Source: Symbiodinium kawagutii
Taxonomy: Eukaryota; Sar; Dinophyceae; Suessiales; Symbiodiniaceae
Direction of reading: 5' to 3'
DNA: 64,000 bases
Assembly: GCA_009767595.1 (NCBI GenBank)
Contig: VSDK01023707.1
Span: 239,222 to 303,221, forward strand
Under the pieces are notes generated by a model, which worked only from the letters and a program-made list of their open reading frames with translations, had not been told where the DNA came from and made no database searches. Of the stretch, positions 32,730 through 43,129 are shown piece by piece (the first letter of the stretch is position 1; each line of letters begins with the position of its first letter). The position numbers and the translations under genes are program-made.

Positions 32730-34073
32730 CTGTTGATGGGTGGATCATGCTGGTTCAACATCTTTGATGATGGCTTACCAAGAGCCCTGGTCGACTATGA
32801 TCAACGAGCATCAACCATGATCAACCAGACATATGACATATGAATCACGAAACGTAACATCAATCAACATTCTGTAATCAACCAGACACGCTACTAGACA
32901 TTATTCAACATTATGAACCATCATCAACCAAACAATAATTCAACCGTATTCAACATTATCTGTAATCAACCACTATCAACCAATTATCCTCCAATCCTTA
33001 GCCATCACCGGCGGATCAGCTCGCGCCGTTTCGGCGTTGGGAGCCGTCCAGGGACTTCCCTTGGGTGTCCGGGCACTGCCGTCGACGGTCAATGCATCGA
33101 AGCCTGGAGCAACCCATGGTGCTGTGGTGAAGAATGGTGAGTTTGACTGCTAGGAATGGTGAATGACAATGAGTAGTGATGGTTAGTGACGGTTAGTGAT
33201 GAATAGGGATGATGAGGGATGATGAGGGATGATGAGTGATGGTTAATGATTGTCAATGATGGTTCACGATGGTCATGCTTATGAGAACTGTTACGACTGG
33301 ATGGTTCAGAGTGATGGGTATGCCACTTGTGTGCAACTCAGTACTTAATCATTGACCGCCACCAATGATGCTTGGCTGTGATCAATACTGGTCATCCATA
33401 GCTGATTGACGAGTAAATTGAACATACACAACTATGGCCAGGGTCCATATTTGATATACAGCTTAAGCTAACTCTCGCCTCAATAGGATAGATATATCAT
33501 AGTGGTCAGTATAATCCTCTTGAACCATGACAACTACTAACCATTGCAAGTGCCATAAATAGCAACGTATAGGGACTAACCACTATGACTGCTATCGACC
33601 GATGACAAACTGTTACTGTCTTTATGTATCATCTAAAACAAGCTTATCTTGAACCAACAATCAATATCACCAACCACCTATTCACCAACCTATTCACCAT
33701 TATACACCACTATTCACCACCTATTCACCACTATTGGCCACCAGAAATCACCACCATTAACCATCATTAACCATAAATCACCACTTTCAAAAAGTAAATC
33801 GCCAACCACCAATTCACCACTATGGACCATCAATCAACCATCGAATGGGCCAATTAAATCATCCATTATACACCACTATTCACCACCTATTCACCACTAT
33901 TAACCACCAGAAATCACCACCATTAACCATCATTATCCATCATTAACCATAAATCACCACTTTCAACAAATAAATAATTAAGCACCTTTCAACCAGAAAT
34001 CACTGCCCATCAATATCACTAACCACCTTTCAACCAACCAATTCACCATCCAAATCCGACCCAAGATCTGCAC
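32730..34073. repeat. Degenerate ATCAACCA / TTCACCACTATT low-complexity DNA
   Basis: Much of the introns here is imperfect repeats of ATCAACCA, ACCATTA and TTCACCA. Two near-identical 90-bp blocks (about 33690-33790 and 33860-33960) contain TATACACCACTATTCACCAC and the following ACCATTAACCATCATTAACC. Exon 33009-33103 lies inside. Confidence 0.7.
33009..33103 (-). CDS. ABCG-like transporter B, extracellular-loop exon
   Basis: Reads (G)FDALTVDGSARTPKGSPWTA then PNAETARADPP. It joins the upstream exon in phase 1 and the last exon in phase 0. It corresponds to the large loop before the final ABCG helix. Confidence 0.65.
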
Positions 34074-34165
34074 CTGTCGCATCCACCGTGGTCTCCAGTC
34101 CCGTGAACTCGCTGGAGATCATGGCCGCGAAGGCATGGGCAAAGGGTGACACGTTGGTGAGCCAC
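34074..34165 (-). CDS. ABCG-like transporter B, WL..VSPF exon
   Basis: Reads WLTNVSPFAHAFAAMISSEF then TGLETTVDAT. The pattern W-L-x…S-P-F-x-x-A-F-x-A-x…E-F-x-G-L is a clear ABCG membrane-domain signature. CACAG acceptor, GT donor; both phases (2 and 1) match the neighbours. Confidence 0.85.
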
Positions 34166-34200
34166 CTGTGCTGAAGGCTTGGTGGCCTCGTAGAGGTTGG

Positions 34201-34276
34201 TTGGTTGGTTATGGTTATGGTTATGGTTATGGTTGTGGTTATGGTTATGGTTATGGTTGTGGTTGTGGTTCTGGTT
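34201..34276 (+). repeat. Hexanucleotide repeat GGTTAT
   Basis: About twelve units of GGTTAT with GGTTGT variants, preceded by GGTTGGTTGG. Confidence 0.9.
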
Positions 34277-34732
34277 AAGTGTTAATTAGTGGTTGATTGA
34301 TTGATTAATCAATGATAATCAGTGGTTAATGAATGGTTCATGGATGACTAGTAGTGGTTAATAGCAGTTGTTACGAGTACTGTATTGGTTTATGGTGGTT
34401 AATAGTCAATAGTGGTTAATGGTTGGTGATAATAACGGCTTGTTTGTTGTTAACGGCTGGTTTATAATGAGTTATTGATGCTGATTGTGGTCGATCATAT
34501 GCAATGATGTTGGTCCATAGTGATTCATGATAGGCAATGACCGATAACAATAGGGGTATATGCCAAAAATAAGTACAAATTACGTACTTGTACAAAGATG
34601 CTTAGCCATCTATAATTGGTAACACAAAATCTATTGGTCAATTGGCAAACCATGGGAAATAGGTGAATGATGATTAATAAGTTGGTTGATAGCAGCCAAC
34701 ATGTCCTGAACCTGTGAAAAAATGTTTGCGTA

Positions 34733-34791
34733 GGGCCTAGCCTAGGGCCTAGCCTAGGGCCTAGCCTAGGGCCTAGCCTAGGGCCTAGCTA
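34733..34791. repeat. 12-bp palindromic repeat GGGCCTAGCCTA
   Basis: Nearly five perfect units. Each contains CCTAGG-type self-complementary steps, so a single strand could fold. Confidence 0.9.
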
Positions 34792-34857
34792 TGACAAACC
34801 TGTGACTAACCAGCAGAGGTACTGTCATCCACCGTCTCAACCCTTGAGGCGCCGAGC

Positions 34858-34907
34858 CTCAGAGCGCTTGGAATGGCATCTCGACGTTGCAAGAAGCCAG
34901 CATACAT
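34858..34907 (-). CDS. ABCG-like transporter B, YAGF…IP exon
   Basis: Reads MYAGFLQRRDAIPSALR. It ends in phase 2 at a GC donor and joins WLTNVSPF to give ALRWLTNVSPF, matching the ABCG order G-F-x…I-P…W-L. A CTACAG acceptor precedes it. A further candidate stretch just upstream (about 34963-35035, ASGISLAAIFITVG) may encode the preceding helix. Confidence 0.75.
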
Positions 34908-35396
34908 CTGTAGGACCTCAACGGCTGCACGACTCAGGAATCATATCAAATCATCAACTTGCCAGCTGAGTTTCCAACGGTGATGAAAATGGCCGCCAAA
35001 GAAATACCAGAAGCAAAGGTGCTGGTGATTGACAGGCAAACCAAACCTCAAACTTATTCAGCTGAGTGCCACGAAGCAACAGTAAACTCGTCCTGTTCCA
35101 TTGCATTCCATGATAGTTTTAGAATATTCTGTTCTGTGACAACTCTTATTGAGGGCTGCTTGTCTACAAATGGTTTCCGAATTGAAAAACATCTTGTGAT
35201 ATCCCATTTATTGATGGTTCATCAACCATCCAACTCACCATCCCAAACAAAATCAAGTGAATTAATCACCATTTAATTCACCATTCCAATTAAATTCACC
35301 ATCAACCATTTAAAATCAACCACTTCGGGGATGGTTGCGGGTACCCATCCATTGCTCGATGTCCCCAGCTTTCGCTCATCCGAGGCCAGTACTCAC

Positions 35397-35502
35397 TGCA
35401 CTGGCAGCCGCAGTTGAGGCCGCGGTGCAGATGTAGAATGTCATGAACTTGGAAATGCTGGCCTTGGTGATGTGCCTGGCCCCCAGGCTCTTGGCCACGA
35501 AA
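35397..35502 (-). CDS. ABCG-like transporter B, membrane-domain exon (FVAKSL)
   Basis: Reads (R)FVAKSLGARHITKASISKFM then TFYICTAASTAAASA. F-V-A-K-S-L directly continues the LYHASR end of the previous exon (split Arg codon, phase 2). It ends at GCA before a consensus donor GTGAGT. Confidence 0.75.
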
Positions 35503-36104
35503 CTTGTCCTTTCTCTGGGGATCATCAATTTTGGAGGTACACCATTTATGGATTTTGATGGACACGCCGATATCATGTCAAAGTAGGAAACACATTCATG
35601 AGCTATTCATATTACGTGCTGCAGAGGTCAAGCTGTAGTCTAAGCTCAGAACTTGAAAGCCAATTAGTGGATAGACTATTGCAACCTGAAAGCAATGCAC
35701 GAGATACATCACTCGGTTGCACACGCCGCCATCACGCTGTTCTGTAAGGCCGCAACATAGATTGCAGGGACAATGAGGCAGTACCTAAAAGTGTCTTGCC
35801 ACTCAAGCCAAAGGAAATGCGAAATCAAAATCTGATGTTTCAAGAAAATATATATTTATATGTATACATATATACATACATGTCAGAAATTGGGAAATTC
35901 TGGAGGCTGAAAGTACAACGAAAGTACGTGAAAGGCAAGCTACAACCTATGCACAACCTACAACCTACCTCGAGGCAACCTACATCAGAGCCTAATGTAG
36001 CATGGAATCTCAGATCGATGAGCTTCTGGGGCTCCGACCACCACAGGTATGAACATGCCTTCGAAATAAAGTACGCCAAAACCTGTCAAGAAGAACAGCA
36101 CGAA

Positions 36105-36187
36105 ACCATTGGTGAACCATTGGTGAACCATTGGTGAACCATTGGTGAACCATTGGTGAACCATTGGTGGACCATTCGTGGACCATT
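36105..36187 (+). repeat. 11-bp minisatellite CCATTGGTGAA
   Basis: Six consecutive units with two terminal variants (CCATTGGTGGA, CCATTCGTGGA). Confidence 0.9.
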
Positions 36188-36331
36188 GACTTATCTATCA
36201 ACCATTATCAACCAATCCCAACCATCGACTGTCAATCATTGTTGCCCAAACGAGCACGGTCAGCAAATTCAAAAGCACGGGCAAAAATACACACAACTCT
36301 CCATACCGAAATGAAGGACATGCTTGTTGAC

Positions 36332-36405
36332 CGAGACGCATGGTAGAGCTTTGATGATCGTTCGCGGTCAAGGCGATCACGATCCAAATACCAAAGGGTG
36401 CAAGC
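36332..36405 (-). CDS. ABCG-like transporter B, RERSSKLYHAS exon
   Basis: Reads ACTLWYLDRDRLDRERSSKL then YHASR. The R-E-R-x-x-x-L-Y-x-x-S motif is typical of the ABCG membrane domain. GGCAG acceptor in phase 0; GT donor in phase 2. Confidence 0.85.
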
Positions 36406-36623
36406 CTGCCAAGTATGTGGCAAACCCAGACTGTCCAGCAAACAGCAAGTATCAGCGAAACATCCACCTTCTCCTGAGCAACCTGTGATTCAGCACTTTA
36501 ATAGTTTCGTTGTAGTTGATCCGGGCAGAGCTGGAGGACATTGAGGAAAACAGATCCGGCCGTGCACGTTCATTGTGGTCACAATTCGGAACACATGATG
36601 CCATGAATCTTCAGCTGCTTGGC

Positions 36624-36697
36624 CTGTAGCCCAAAAAAGCTGAAGAAAAGCTGGGTAAAGAAAACGGAGCCAAAGCGATTTTGGACTCCGGAAACGC
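36624..36697 (-). CDS. ABCG-like transporter B, QNRFG exon
   Basis: Reads (G)VSGVQNRFGSVFFTQLFFSF then FGLQ. QNR-x-G-x-x-F-F is the ABCG second-helix signature. It ends CTACAG at a GC donor, phase 0, and continues as FGLQACTLWYLDR. Confidence 0.88.
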
Positions 36698-36884
36698 CTT
36701 GGAACCGCCATGGACCCTGTTTGGCCGGACACATTAGCGTTATCCGCATCTTGCCATCCTGAAATCTCCCATTGTCCAGAAGAAATGGAACTGAATTCAA
36801 GCATCTTTGCATATCTTCGCATTGAATGGGATTGTCCAATCAATGAGTACAATCACAATTCAGGCGTCCGTTGTGGTACTATTC

Positions 36885-36923
36885 CGCGAGTTGGCAACAG
36901 TGTCCAAATCAATCCTAGGCCTT
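36885..36923 (-). CDS. ABCG-like transporter B, helix 1 mini-exon
   Basis: 39 bp reading GLGLIWTLLPTR. A CTGGCAG acceptor; the 3' end before GAATAG would be a GA donor, an allowed variant in dinoflagellates. The split Gly codon joins GVSGVQNRFG. Short, so moderate confidence. Confidence 0.5.
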
Positions 36924-37323
36924 CTGCCAGAAACTCATGGTGTCTAATGGTCTCACTTCCAGCAGCGTATGGCATCTGAGCACCAAACCACTTTCAAGGT
37001 CGCTGAATGTGAAGCCGATCTAGGTCGTTTCCAAAACAAATGAGGCGTAAACACACAAATTAACGAAACATGTATATAAACATCATAAACATAAATCAAT
37101 ACATATCAAACCTATACATATTCAAATACATGACACATATCATATGTGTACAAAATTCATTAAAACTATACAACCGTAAATCCCGCTGATCACCGCAAGT
37201 CGACTTTGATCACTCAGGGCAGCACTACAACGGCCACACTGGCCACAACGGCAGCCGCAACCAAGCCACCGTAGCCAGTTGCCTATGGCTGCGCTCGTGG
37301 AGATGGGTCCCCAAGTGATCAAT

Positions 37324-37362
37324 CCAGGCCTCTCGAAAGCTCCGTTCCCACAAGATGAAGAT
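37324..37362 (-). CDS. ABCG-like transporter B, pre-membrane exon (LWERSFREAW)
   Basis: Reads IFILWERSFREAW after a CGTCAG acceptor. The pattern Q-x…L-x-x-R-x-F-R-x-x-x-R/W is the standard lead-in to the first ABCG helix. The 3' end is approximate and about ten residues before helix 1 are not placed. Confidence 0.6.
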
Positions 37363-39328
37363 CTGACGGCGACCCCAGGGCACCACCAAGATCCACCAAG
37401 ACCCACCAAGCGCCGGAAACTGGGAATGAGGAAACCGTAGGAAACCAACAATCTGGGGGGATTCTATGGGATAGAAACCAACCGGGAAACTGTTAACACC
37501 TTCTCACCAGCTGCTGTTGCAAACACTTCTGGGTCGAACGCTGAAAACAGAGAGAGAACAGTTAGGAACTAGTACATGATCCACGGACCAAAGCGATCCA
37601 AACATGGGGGGATGGTCCAGTTGCATGGTGTAGCACCCTAACATGGTAGTTTCCCTATAAGGACCAAAGCATCACGTGTTGCCGGTCGGCCCAACTGCAA
37701 GCACTCGATATGGCCAGGCTATGCTGGGACGACGCTACCACCTATGGACAGCATGGAAAGCATCGGCCTGCAAGGGCAGCTTCGCAGCTTTCACGCCGGC
37801 GGTTACACGAGCAGCTATTGTCTGGCCAAGGACGTGTGGTGAATCGAGACATTGTCGACTCAGGTTCGCTGGTGATTTATTGGGGGTTCTTTGGTAGTAG
37901 CCATGAAGGAAGACAATGTCTCTTGAAAAATCTTGAAAAGCGTCAATGAAGAGAACGAAACACAAGCACCGATGACAAAGCCAAAAAACTCTGCTTCTGT
38001 GACTTGCCATAACTCGTCATCTCCTCCCATCTTTTCCCATCTCTGCCGTTCCCCTGGCAGTTTCCCAACTAAGCCATGGACCAGCGCTTCATGTAAATCA
38101 TCGCCGAAACATGCGCGACAACCGGAATGTTTCTGCTTCAAGGATTGCCTGGAACAAGTAAGAGAATGGGTCTCCTTCCAAAGGTATCAATACATTCAAG
38201 ACATGGATACAGTACAGTTACATGTGTGTAGAAGTCATCTGTATGCAATCTTTTACGCAAATTATACATCAAGTTTCCAGCTCTTCATCAAAAATCCACG
38301 TTTTCACCATGAGCAAAGCCGCAACGCTGGCGCCTGCTTACTGCCTTCGAGATCTCGCTGACGGCTGCAGGATTCAAGAGAACAGCAGTGGAGGAGTTGT
38401 TGCTTTCGGAGTGACCCTGCCCCGTGGATGAAGAGGCACCATAGCTGTGGACTCCAGTTGCAGTGGAAGCTGTTGCAACCGCTCCAACTTTCCTCTCTCT
38501 TGGAATGGTTGCTTCCAGATCGCCAGTCACCCCCTCCTGGCTGCGTTCAAAAATATTTATTCAAAAGACATGGCATTCAAAAGTATTGACATCAAAGGGA
38601 TTCCAACTGATTTCAACTCTGAAACTCGAAAAAAATCAAGACTTGGGTGACTAAAGGCTGTGCATTGTCTCAAGATGTCTCAGTTGTCTTGTCAGTCTCA
38701 CCTTCTCCGCACAGAACTTGGGCGTTTTCACCAGGGCGTCTGGGCCATGGATACCCAGGTCCAGCCTACCACAGTTTCACGATCCGTTCCACTGTCCAAA
38801 GTGCATGCAGTGATATGTTGCATCAATGTCCACAAACATGGTACAGACAGTTGCATAGATATATATATATATACACACATTCATATGTATATGATTAAAC
38901 TCACGATGTAGAAATATGCGATGTAGGGCTGTGTATATCTTGTACGTGCAGACTTGCCAACTATGTATGTAGGTTTTAAAAGTACATATGTATGTGTGTG
39001 TAGTATGAACTGTTGTATATTATACACTCAAACTATGCTATATATATATGTATATGTATGTGTGTGTGTGTTTATGTTTCCATGTGTAGTTACAATGATT
39101 ATCTGCGTGTTTTTTTGTACTTAAATACAAACCATGGACCATATCTGCAAAGAATATCAACCAGAGTCTGCCTGTGTGTCTAGAAGGGTTGTGCATAAAT
39201 GGCGGTACACCCAACCATCCCCCAATGATCTCCGTTAATAGGGAGACGTGCTATCGGGTGCACCGTTTTTTGATAGTGTGGTAAGTGCCCAGTCCGCCGC
39301 CATCTCCCGCCCCACTGGACTGCCTGAC

Positions 39329-39391
39329 ATCGAACAAACGCATCAGCTCTTGACGTGGTTGATGCATGCTGCAAATCAGCAAGCGCCCGCC
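39329..39391 (-). CDS. ABCG-like transporter B, H-loop exon
   Basis: Exactly 21 codons reading GGRLLICSMHQPRQELMRLF and D. SMHQPR holds the H-loop (switch) histidine. A strong pyrimidine-rich acceptor (TTTTTCGTCTCGCAG) and a GT donor, both phase 0. Confidence 0.92.
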
Positions 39392-39604
39392 CTGCGAGAC
39401 GAAAAAGGGGGAAGTCGCAGCCGAACCGAAACCTGCTTGTGGTGCTTGCGCTTCTATTTGTTTTTAACTAATGGGTATTTCCATAAAGACCAGAATGGCT
39501 CATAATGTTCCGATCACACATCAATTCACAAATTCTACGTGACCTGCCATGTGATCTGTAATAAATCTTCATGGAAATCCGATCACTTAGTGTAAGCCCC
39601 TGAT

Positions 39605-39700
39605 ATTTTTGTTGGTATCCCTTGGTTATCCCTTAGTCATCCCTTGGTTATCCCTTGGTTATCCCATGGTATCCCTGGGTGGATCCCATGGTATCCCCAG
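39605..39700 (+). repeat. Imperfect TATCCCTTGG repeats
   Basis: TATCCCTTGGT, TATCCCATGGT and CATCCCTTGG units within the intron between the D-loop and H-loop exons. Confidence 0.8.
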
Positions 39701-39722
39701 GTGCCGGGCCCGGTCGCGTCAC

Positions 39723-39797
39723 TGGCTCCTCTGCCAGCTTGGCGAGGACCTGCCCCAGCATCAAGGCACAGCTCGCGTCCAGCCCCGTCGTTGGTTC
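39723..39797 (-). CDS. ABCG-like transporter B, Walker B end and D-loop exon
   Basis: Reads EPTTGLDASCALMLGQVLAK then LAEEP, starting at the catalytic Glu of Walker B. The Asp and preceding strand must be in another exon, not located. GCCCAG acceptor, GT donor, phase 0; it joins the H-loop exon directly. Confidence 0.88.
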
Positions 39798-39867
39798 CTG
39801 GGCGCAAGCGGATGGCGAGCTGCCAATGAGCTCACCGTTTTGTCATGTTAGAAGTATACAATAATTA

Positions 39868-40033
39868 TGTATGTATGTATGTATATATATATGTATGACA
39901 ATATATGACAATTTGTGACAATATATGATAATGTATATTCTATCATCTTCATCTACTACTGCTACTGATGCTGATACTACTGCTGCTACTACTGCTCCTG
40001 CTACTGCTACTGCTACTACTGCTGCTACTACTC
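39868..40033 (+). repeat. ATGT/TA microsatellite and CTA/CTG trinucleotide repeat
   Basis: ATGTATGT and TATA runs at 39868-39895, then imperfect CTACTG, CTACTA triplets at 39949-40033. The 86-aa plus-strand frame over it is repeat-derived. Confidence 0.85.
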
Positions 40034-40715
40034 CTTGGTACTGTATTATACAACATCAAACAACTACCTACTACTCTCTTCTTCAACCTGGCGTGATGGT
40101 AGTGCACGAAAACAAGCAAGCACTATTCGTTGGCAATCTTTCAGTCATGGGCTGCTATTGCTGTGAACATGTCGACAGAAACTAATTTCTCCATGTTTGG
40201 ATAGTTTTGGGATCTTCACTCTTCGGATACTAAAGTCTTGACAGCTATACTGAAGGCCATGTAAAAGCCATGTTGCCAAAAGTCTGGGTCAAAAAAAGTA
40301 ATATAGACTGTAGATCAAAATTCATGAATCACACTCTTAGGTATTCATTCAGAATCTGGCCCCAAGATGCCAGATGCTGCGAACGGCTGCATTTTTGTTT
40401 ACAGTGTGAATGGGCTGCTCTTATCCCATGTGAAAATGCCAAAGAATGCTACAGCAAATATGATCTGGGAACCAATGCATCCCTTTCCGCAGGAGATTCA
40501 TCAGGATGTCACACGGTGACTCGTCATGCGTGCGGACAAGTATCGTCAAGAAACATAATAGGTGGGGACACAATAAGTTCCACACCTGCAGAGGAGAATG
40601 AGGAATGGATGCAATGCATTGCAACGTCTGAGTATCTGAAGGCAATGCAACATCTAAGTATCTGAACAACAGCTTGCAACATGATGCTTTCAGACATCAC
40701 TTGAGCAGGTCAGGC

Positions 40716-40791
40716 CTATCGCCACTCGCCGACGCTCTCCGCCAGAAACACCCCGTCGCAAATTATCTCCGATTCTGGAGTTGGCCACCTC
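40716..40791 (-). CDS. ABCG-like transporter B, ABC signature exon
   Basis: Reads EVANSRIGDNLRRGVSGGER then RRVAIG. VSGGERRR is the ABC signature motif. An acceptor GAACAG and a probable GC donor. It aligns codon for codon with the signature exon of gene A (VANSKVGGHKFRGISGGERRR). Confidence 0.9.
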
Positions 40792-41411
40792 CTGTTCAGG
40801 GCCCCTGTAATGGAGCCATGTTGGAACACTGTGGCTATCCAACCAGAAGTCATCATTCTTGGTCATGTTGAACAACGGGGGGCGCCACAACCACTACCAT
40901 GTTCAACCGTTCTAAACTAGCGTCAACAAGTGACCATTACCAAGCGTGACCATGCTTAGCCGCCAGTATCATCCACGACTAAGAGGCAGAAAAGAGACTT
41001 GCCAGTGCTGTCGCAGAGCCTCTAAATGCAAGGTCTTTAAGGCCCATGAGACTCGCCCTGCTCGTTGAGAGGCCTAGCCAGGGAGCATTAAAGCAGCCAG
41101 TGTATCCATAGCCATGGGGCTAATCATGCGAAAACCACAGGGGAAATCCTGGCAAAAAAAAACATGGAATGCACCAACCAACATCAGCGATGACTAGAGC
41201 TGGTGGCTAAGTATCCATATCATTCCATATCAGAAAGTCAGAGAATCGGTTTCTCAGTGATGCGAGTTCAACAGCTATCAAAACATATCAAAACTCATCC
41301 AGGTCAGATCAAACTCATCACAACTCCTCCCAGGGAAGCATTGGGACAAGCTCCACACACCGGTGACCCGTGGGGCACGGCCCCGGGCGCTAAGCCATGG
41401 GCTGACAGCGC

Positions 41412-41444
41412 TCTCAGGCGCATCGCGGCCGAGAACTCCAAGGC
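41412..41444 (-). CDS. ABCG-like transporter B, exon after the Q-loop
   Basis: 11 codons reading ALEFSAAMRLR, the continuation of TLTVRE in ABCG ATPase domains. It begins after GGCAGCCAG and ends before a possible GC donor. Confidence 0.7.
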
Positions 41445-41492
41445 CTGGCTGCCGTGGCGAGGGACCTGCCAGTGGTGGCTCACAGGTGGCGC
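41445..41492 (-). other. Candidate 48-nt micro-intron (GC-AG) in transporter B
   Basis: Removing these 48 bases joins TLTVRE to ALEFSAAMRL, the conserved ABCG sequence. The stretch begins GCGCCACC and ends GGCAGCCAG. It is a multiple of three and has no stop, so retention would add 16 residues without changing the frame. Confidence 0.6.
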
Positions 41493-41528
41493 CTCGCGGA
41501 CGGTTAACGTCGCTCCCAAGATGTCGTC
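41493..41528 (-). CDS. ABCG-like transporter B, Q-loop exon
   Basis: Reads (Q)DDILGATLTVRE after a GGCTCAG acceptor. It matches the ABCG Q-loop block QDD-x-L-x-x-TLTVRE. Whether the Gln is in this exon or the preceding one is unclear. Confidence 0.85.
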
Positions 41529-41896
41529 CTGAGCCGCACCGTGGTGGTCGCCGTGGTGGTCGCCGTGGTCATCCCCCAACTGAAGCTACACTGAATCGAA
41601 TCACTGAAGCGAATCAATTCTATTCATATTCATATCTCATCCTGGTACACAAAGGAAATATGTCGGCGTCGACTTTCCGGAGACATCACCTCGCAAAGTG
41701 GAGATTCCGGTAGCAAACAGGAGAAAAACCATTGGAATTGAAGAATGTTCAAGAGAAAATTCCATGAAAGTCACTTTTACATCAACAAACGACTGGAGAT
41801 AAATGCAGCTAGTCGCATCGGCATCCTAGAAAGCTGCTGAAGGCAAGATTTCGAGAGTCCTACTAGTAGCAATGAGCTGCAGTTCACTTGTCTCAC

Positions 41897-41958
41897 CACG
41901 CCTTTCCGTTGATGTACACCGTAGCTGTGTCCCCACGCATGGTACGACCAGATAAAGC
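41897..41958 (-). CDS. ABCG-like transporter B, exon after Walker A
   Basis: Reads ALSGRTMRGDTATVYINGKA. It continues KTTLLE from the Walker A exon in phase 0 (LLEALSGR). A TATCAG acceptor and GT donor (GTGAGA). Confidence 0.9.
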
Positions 41959-42090
41959 CTGATATTCAAAATTAGCAATGCTTGAAAATCTTGAAAAGCA
42001 TATTCAAGCAATTCTTAAAAATAGCAATATCTTAATCGAAAAATAGAAAGATATTTAATCATATTTAATCTTTTTGCACTGTGCAGGTGC

Positions 42091-42267
42091 CTCGAGTAAT
42101 GTCGTCTTGCCACTGCCAGATGGTCCAAGCAGAGCCACTAAGGCGCCATGCCCCGAAGATGAGGACTGCGAGCAAATCTCACTGCGCTCGCACCGATGTT
42201 TACGATGCTCCCCGGTGCTAAAGAAACTGCAGCCGTCCTCCACTGCGCCAGAGACGTCTCTCAGCAC
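42091..42267 (-). CDS. ABCG-like transporter B, Walker A exon
   Basis: 59 codons. VLRDVSGAVEDG is the usual start of an ABCG ATPase domain. After an unusual Ser/Cys/His-rich insert of about 28 residues (EHRKHRCERSEICSQSSSS) comes ALVALLGPSGSGKTTLLE with the Walker A loop. CGTCAG acceptor; the exon ends CTCGAG at a GC donor, confirmed by the perfect continuation in the next exon. Gene B encodes an ABCG half-transporter: one ATPase domain, then a six-helix membrane domain. Such proteins dimerise in a membrane and export hydrophobic substrates; the substrate here is unknown. It lies just upstream of, and in the same orientation as, gene A. Confidence 0.92.
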
Positions 42268-42566
42268 CTGACGACTTCAAGATGGGGGATTTGAAGTAGA
42301 TATCTTCTAGCAGAAAAAACCACCCATCTGGAGATTTGTTAGAGACTTCTTCGAGCAGAAAAATGACCCCCCGTAGATCTCTGGAGGTATCTCGAGGTTC
42401 CATTGACTGAACTAACACACCCTACCCCACTGCAGCACACGTGCACCTGCTTGCCATTTCTCTTGCAGTTGACGTTCTGCCAGCTGAAGACCAGTGTGGC
42501 ACCTGGCCCCGAAATTCAGCTGCCAGGTGGAGCAATGTCAAAAATCAACGATCATCAACTACAGAT

Positions 42567-42683
42567 GTGTTTCTCAAGTCATAGGGGTACCCTCAGTTAT
42601 CATCCAGTTCATTCATCAGTCCTGAATAATCTATATTTGATAAACCAAGCATAACTTTGGGGGTCCCCCATTTCGGGAAACCG
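42567..42683. mobile_element. MITE-1 copy
   Basis: Left end GTGTTTCTCAAGTCATAGGG, right end TTTCGGGAAACCGC, inner GGGGTACCC and GGGGGTCCCCC blocks. Confidence 0.75.
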
Positions 42684-42895
42684 CATGAAACTATTCTGAA
42701 TTCCTCGGTGAAATTGAACAGTTGCCACATCAATGCACCCTGCTTTCTGCAAGCCTGGCGGATTGCTTCCGAAGCCTGCTGGCCGCCAAGAGGATCAAAA
42801 CGTCAGGGAAAGGCCAGGAACAGTTTATTCTATCCATAAGATTCATATGAGCCGTGATCAAAAGGTCTTTCTTTTGGGAAGGCGATAACAAAACA

Positions 42896-43129
42896 CTTAC
42901 GCCATCGCTTACGCTTAGCTTGCGCCGCCACAATTTTAGCTTACGCGGGGGTCATGAGCTTCACTGTACTTACGCAGGGCTTACGCCAAACACTTTTTGC
43001 ACCCCACCACAGCAATTGCTTACGCGCAGCAGCTTTTTCCAGCTTTTACCAGCTTACGCCCGGCTTACGCGACTGGAATCCTCAAAAAAAGCTTACGCCG
43101 GCTTACGCCGACTGCGTTTTGGCTTACGC
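42896..43129. repeat. Cluster of eleven CTTACGC heptamers
   Basis: CTTACGC starts at 42896, 42908, 42940, 42969, 42980, 43019, 43053, 43064, 43092, 43102 and 43123, with irregular spacing (10 to 39 bp) and unrelated sequence between. Confidence 0.85.

Noticed and set aside
34201..34276. GGTTAT array as telomere repeat
   Set aside because: The unit differs from TTTAGGG and other known telomere repeats of the group, and it grades into the local TGGTTA low complexity.
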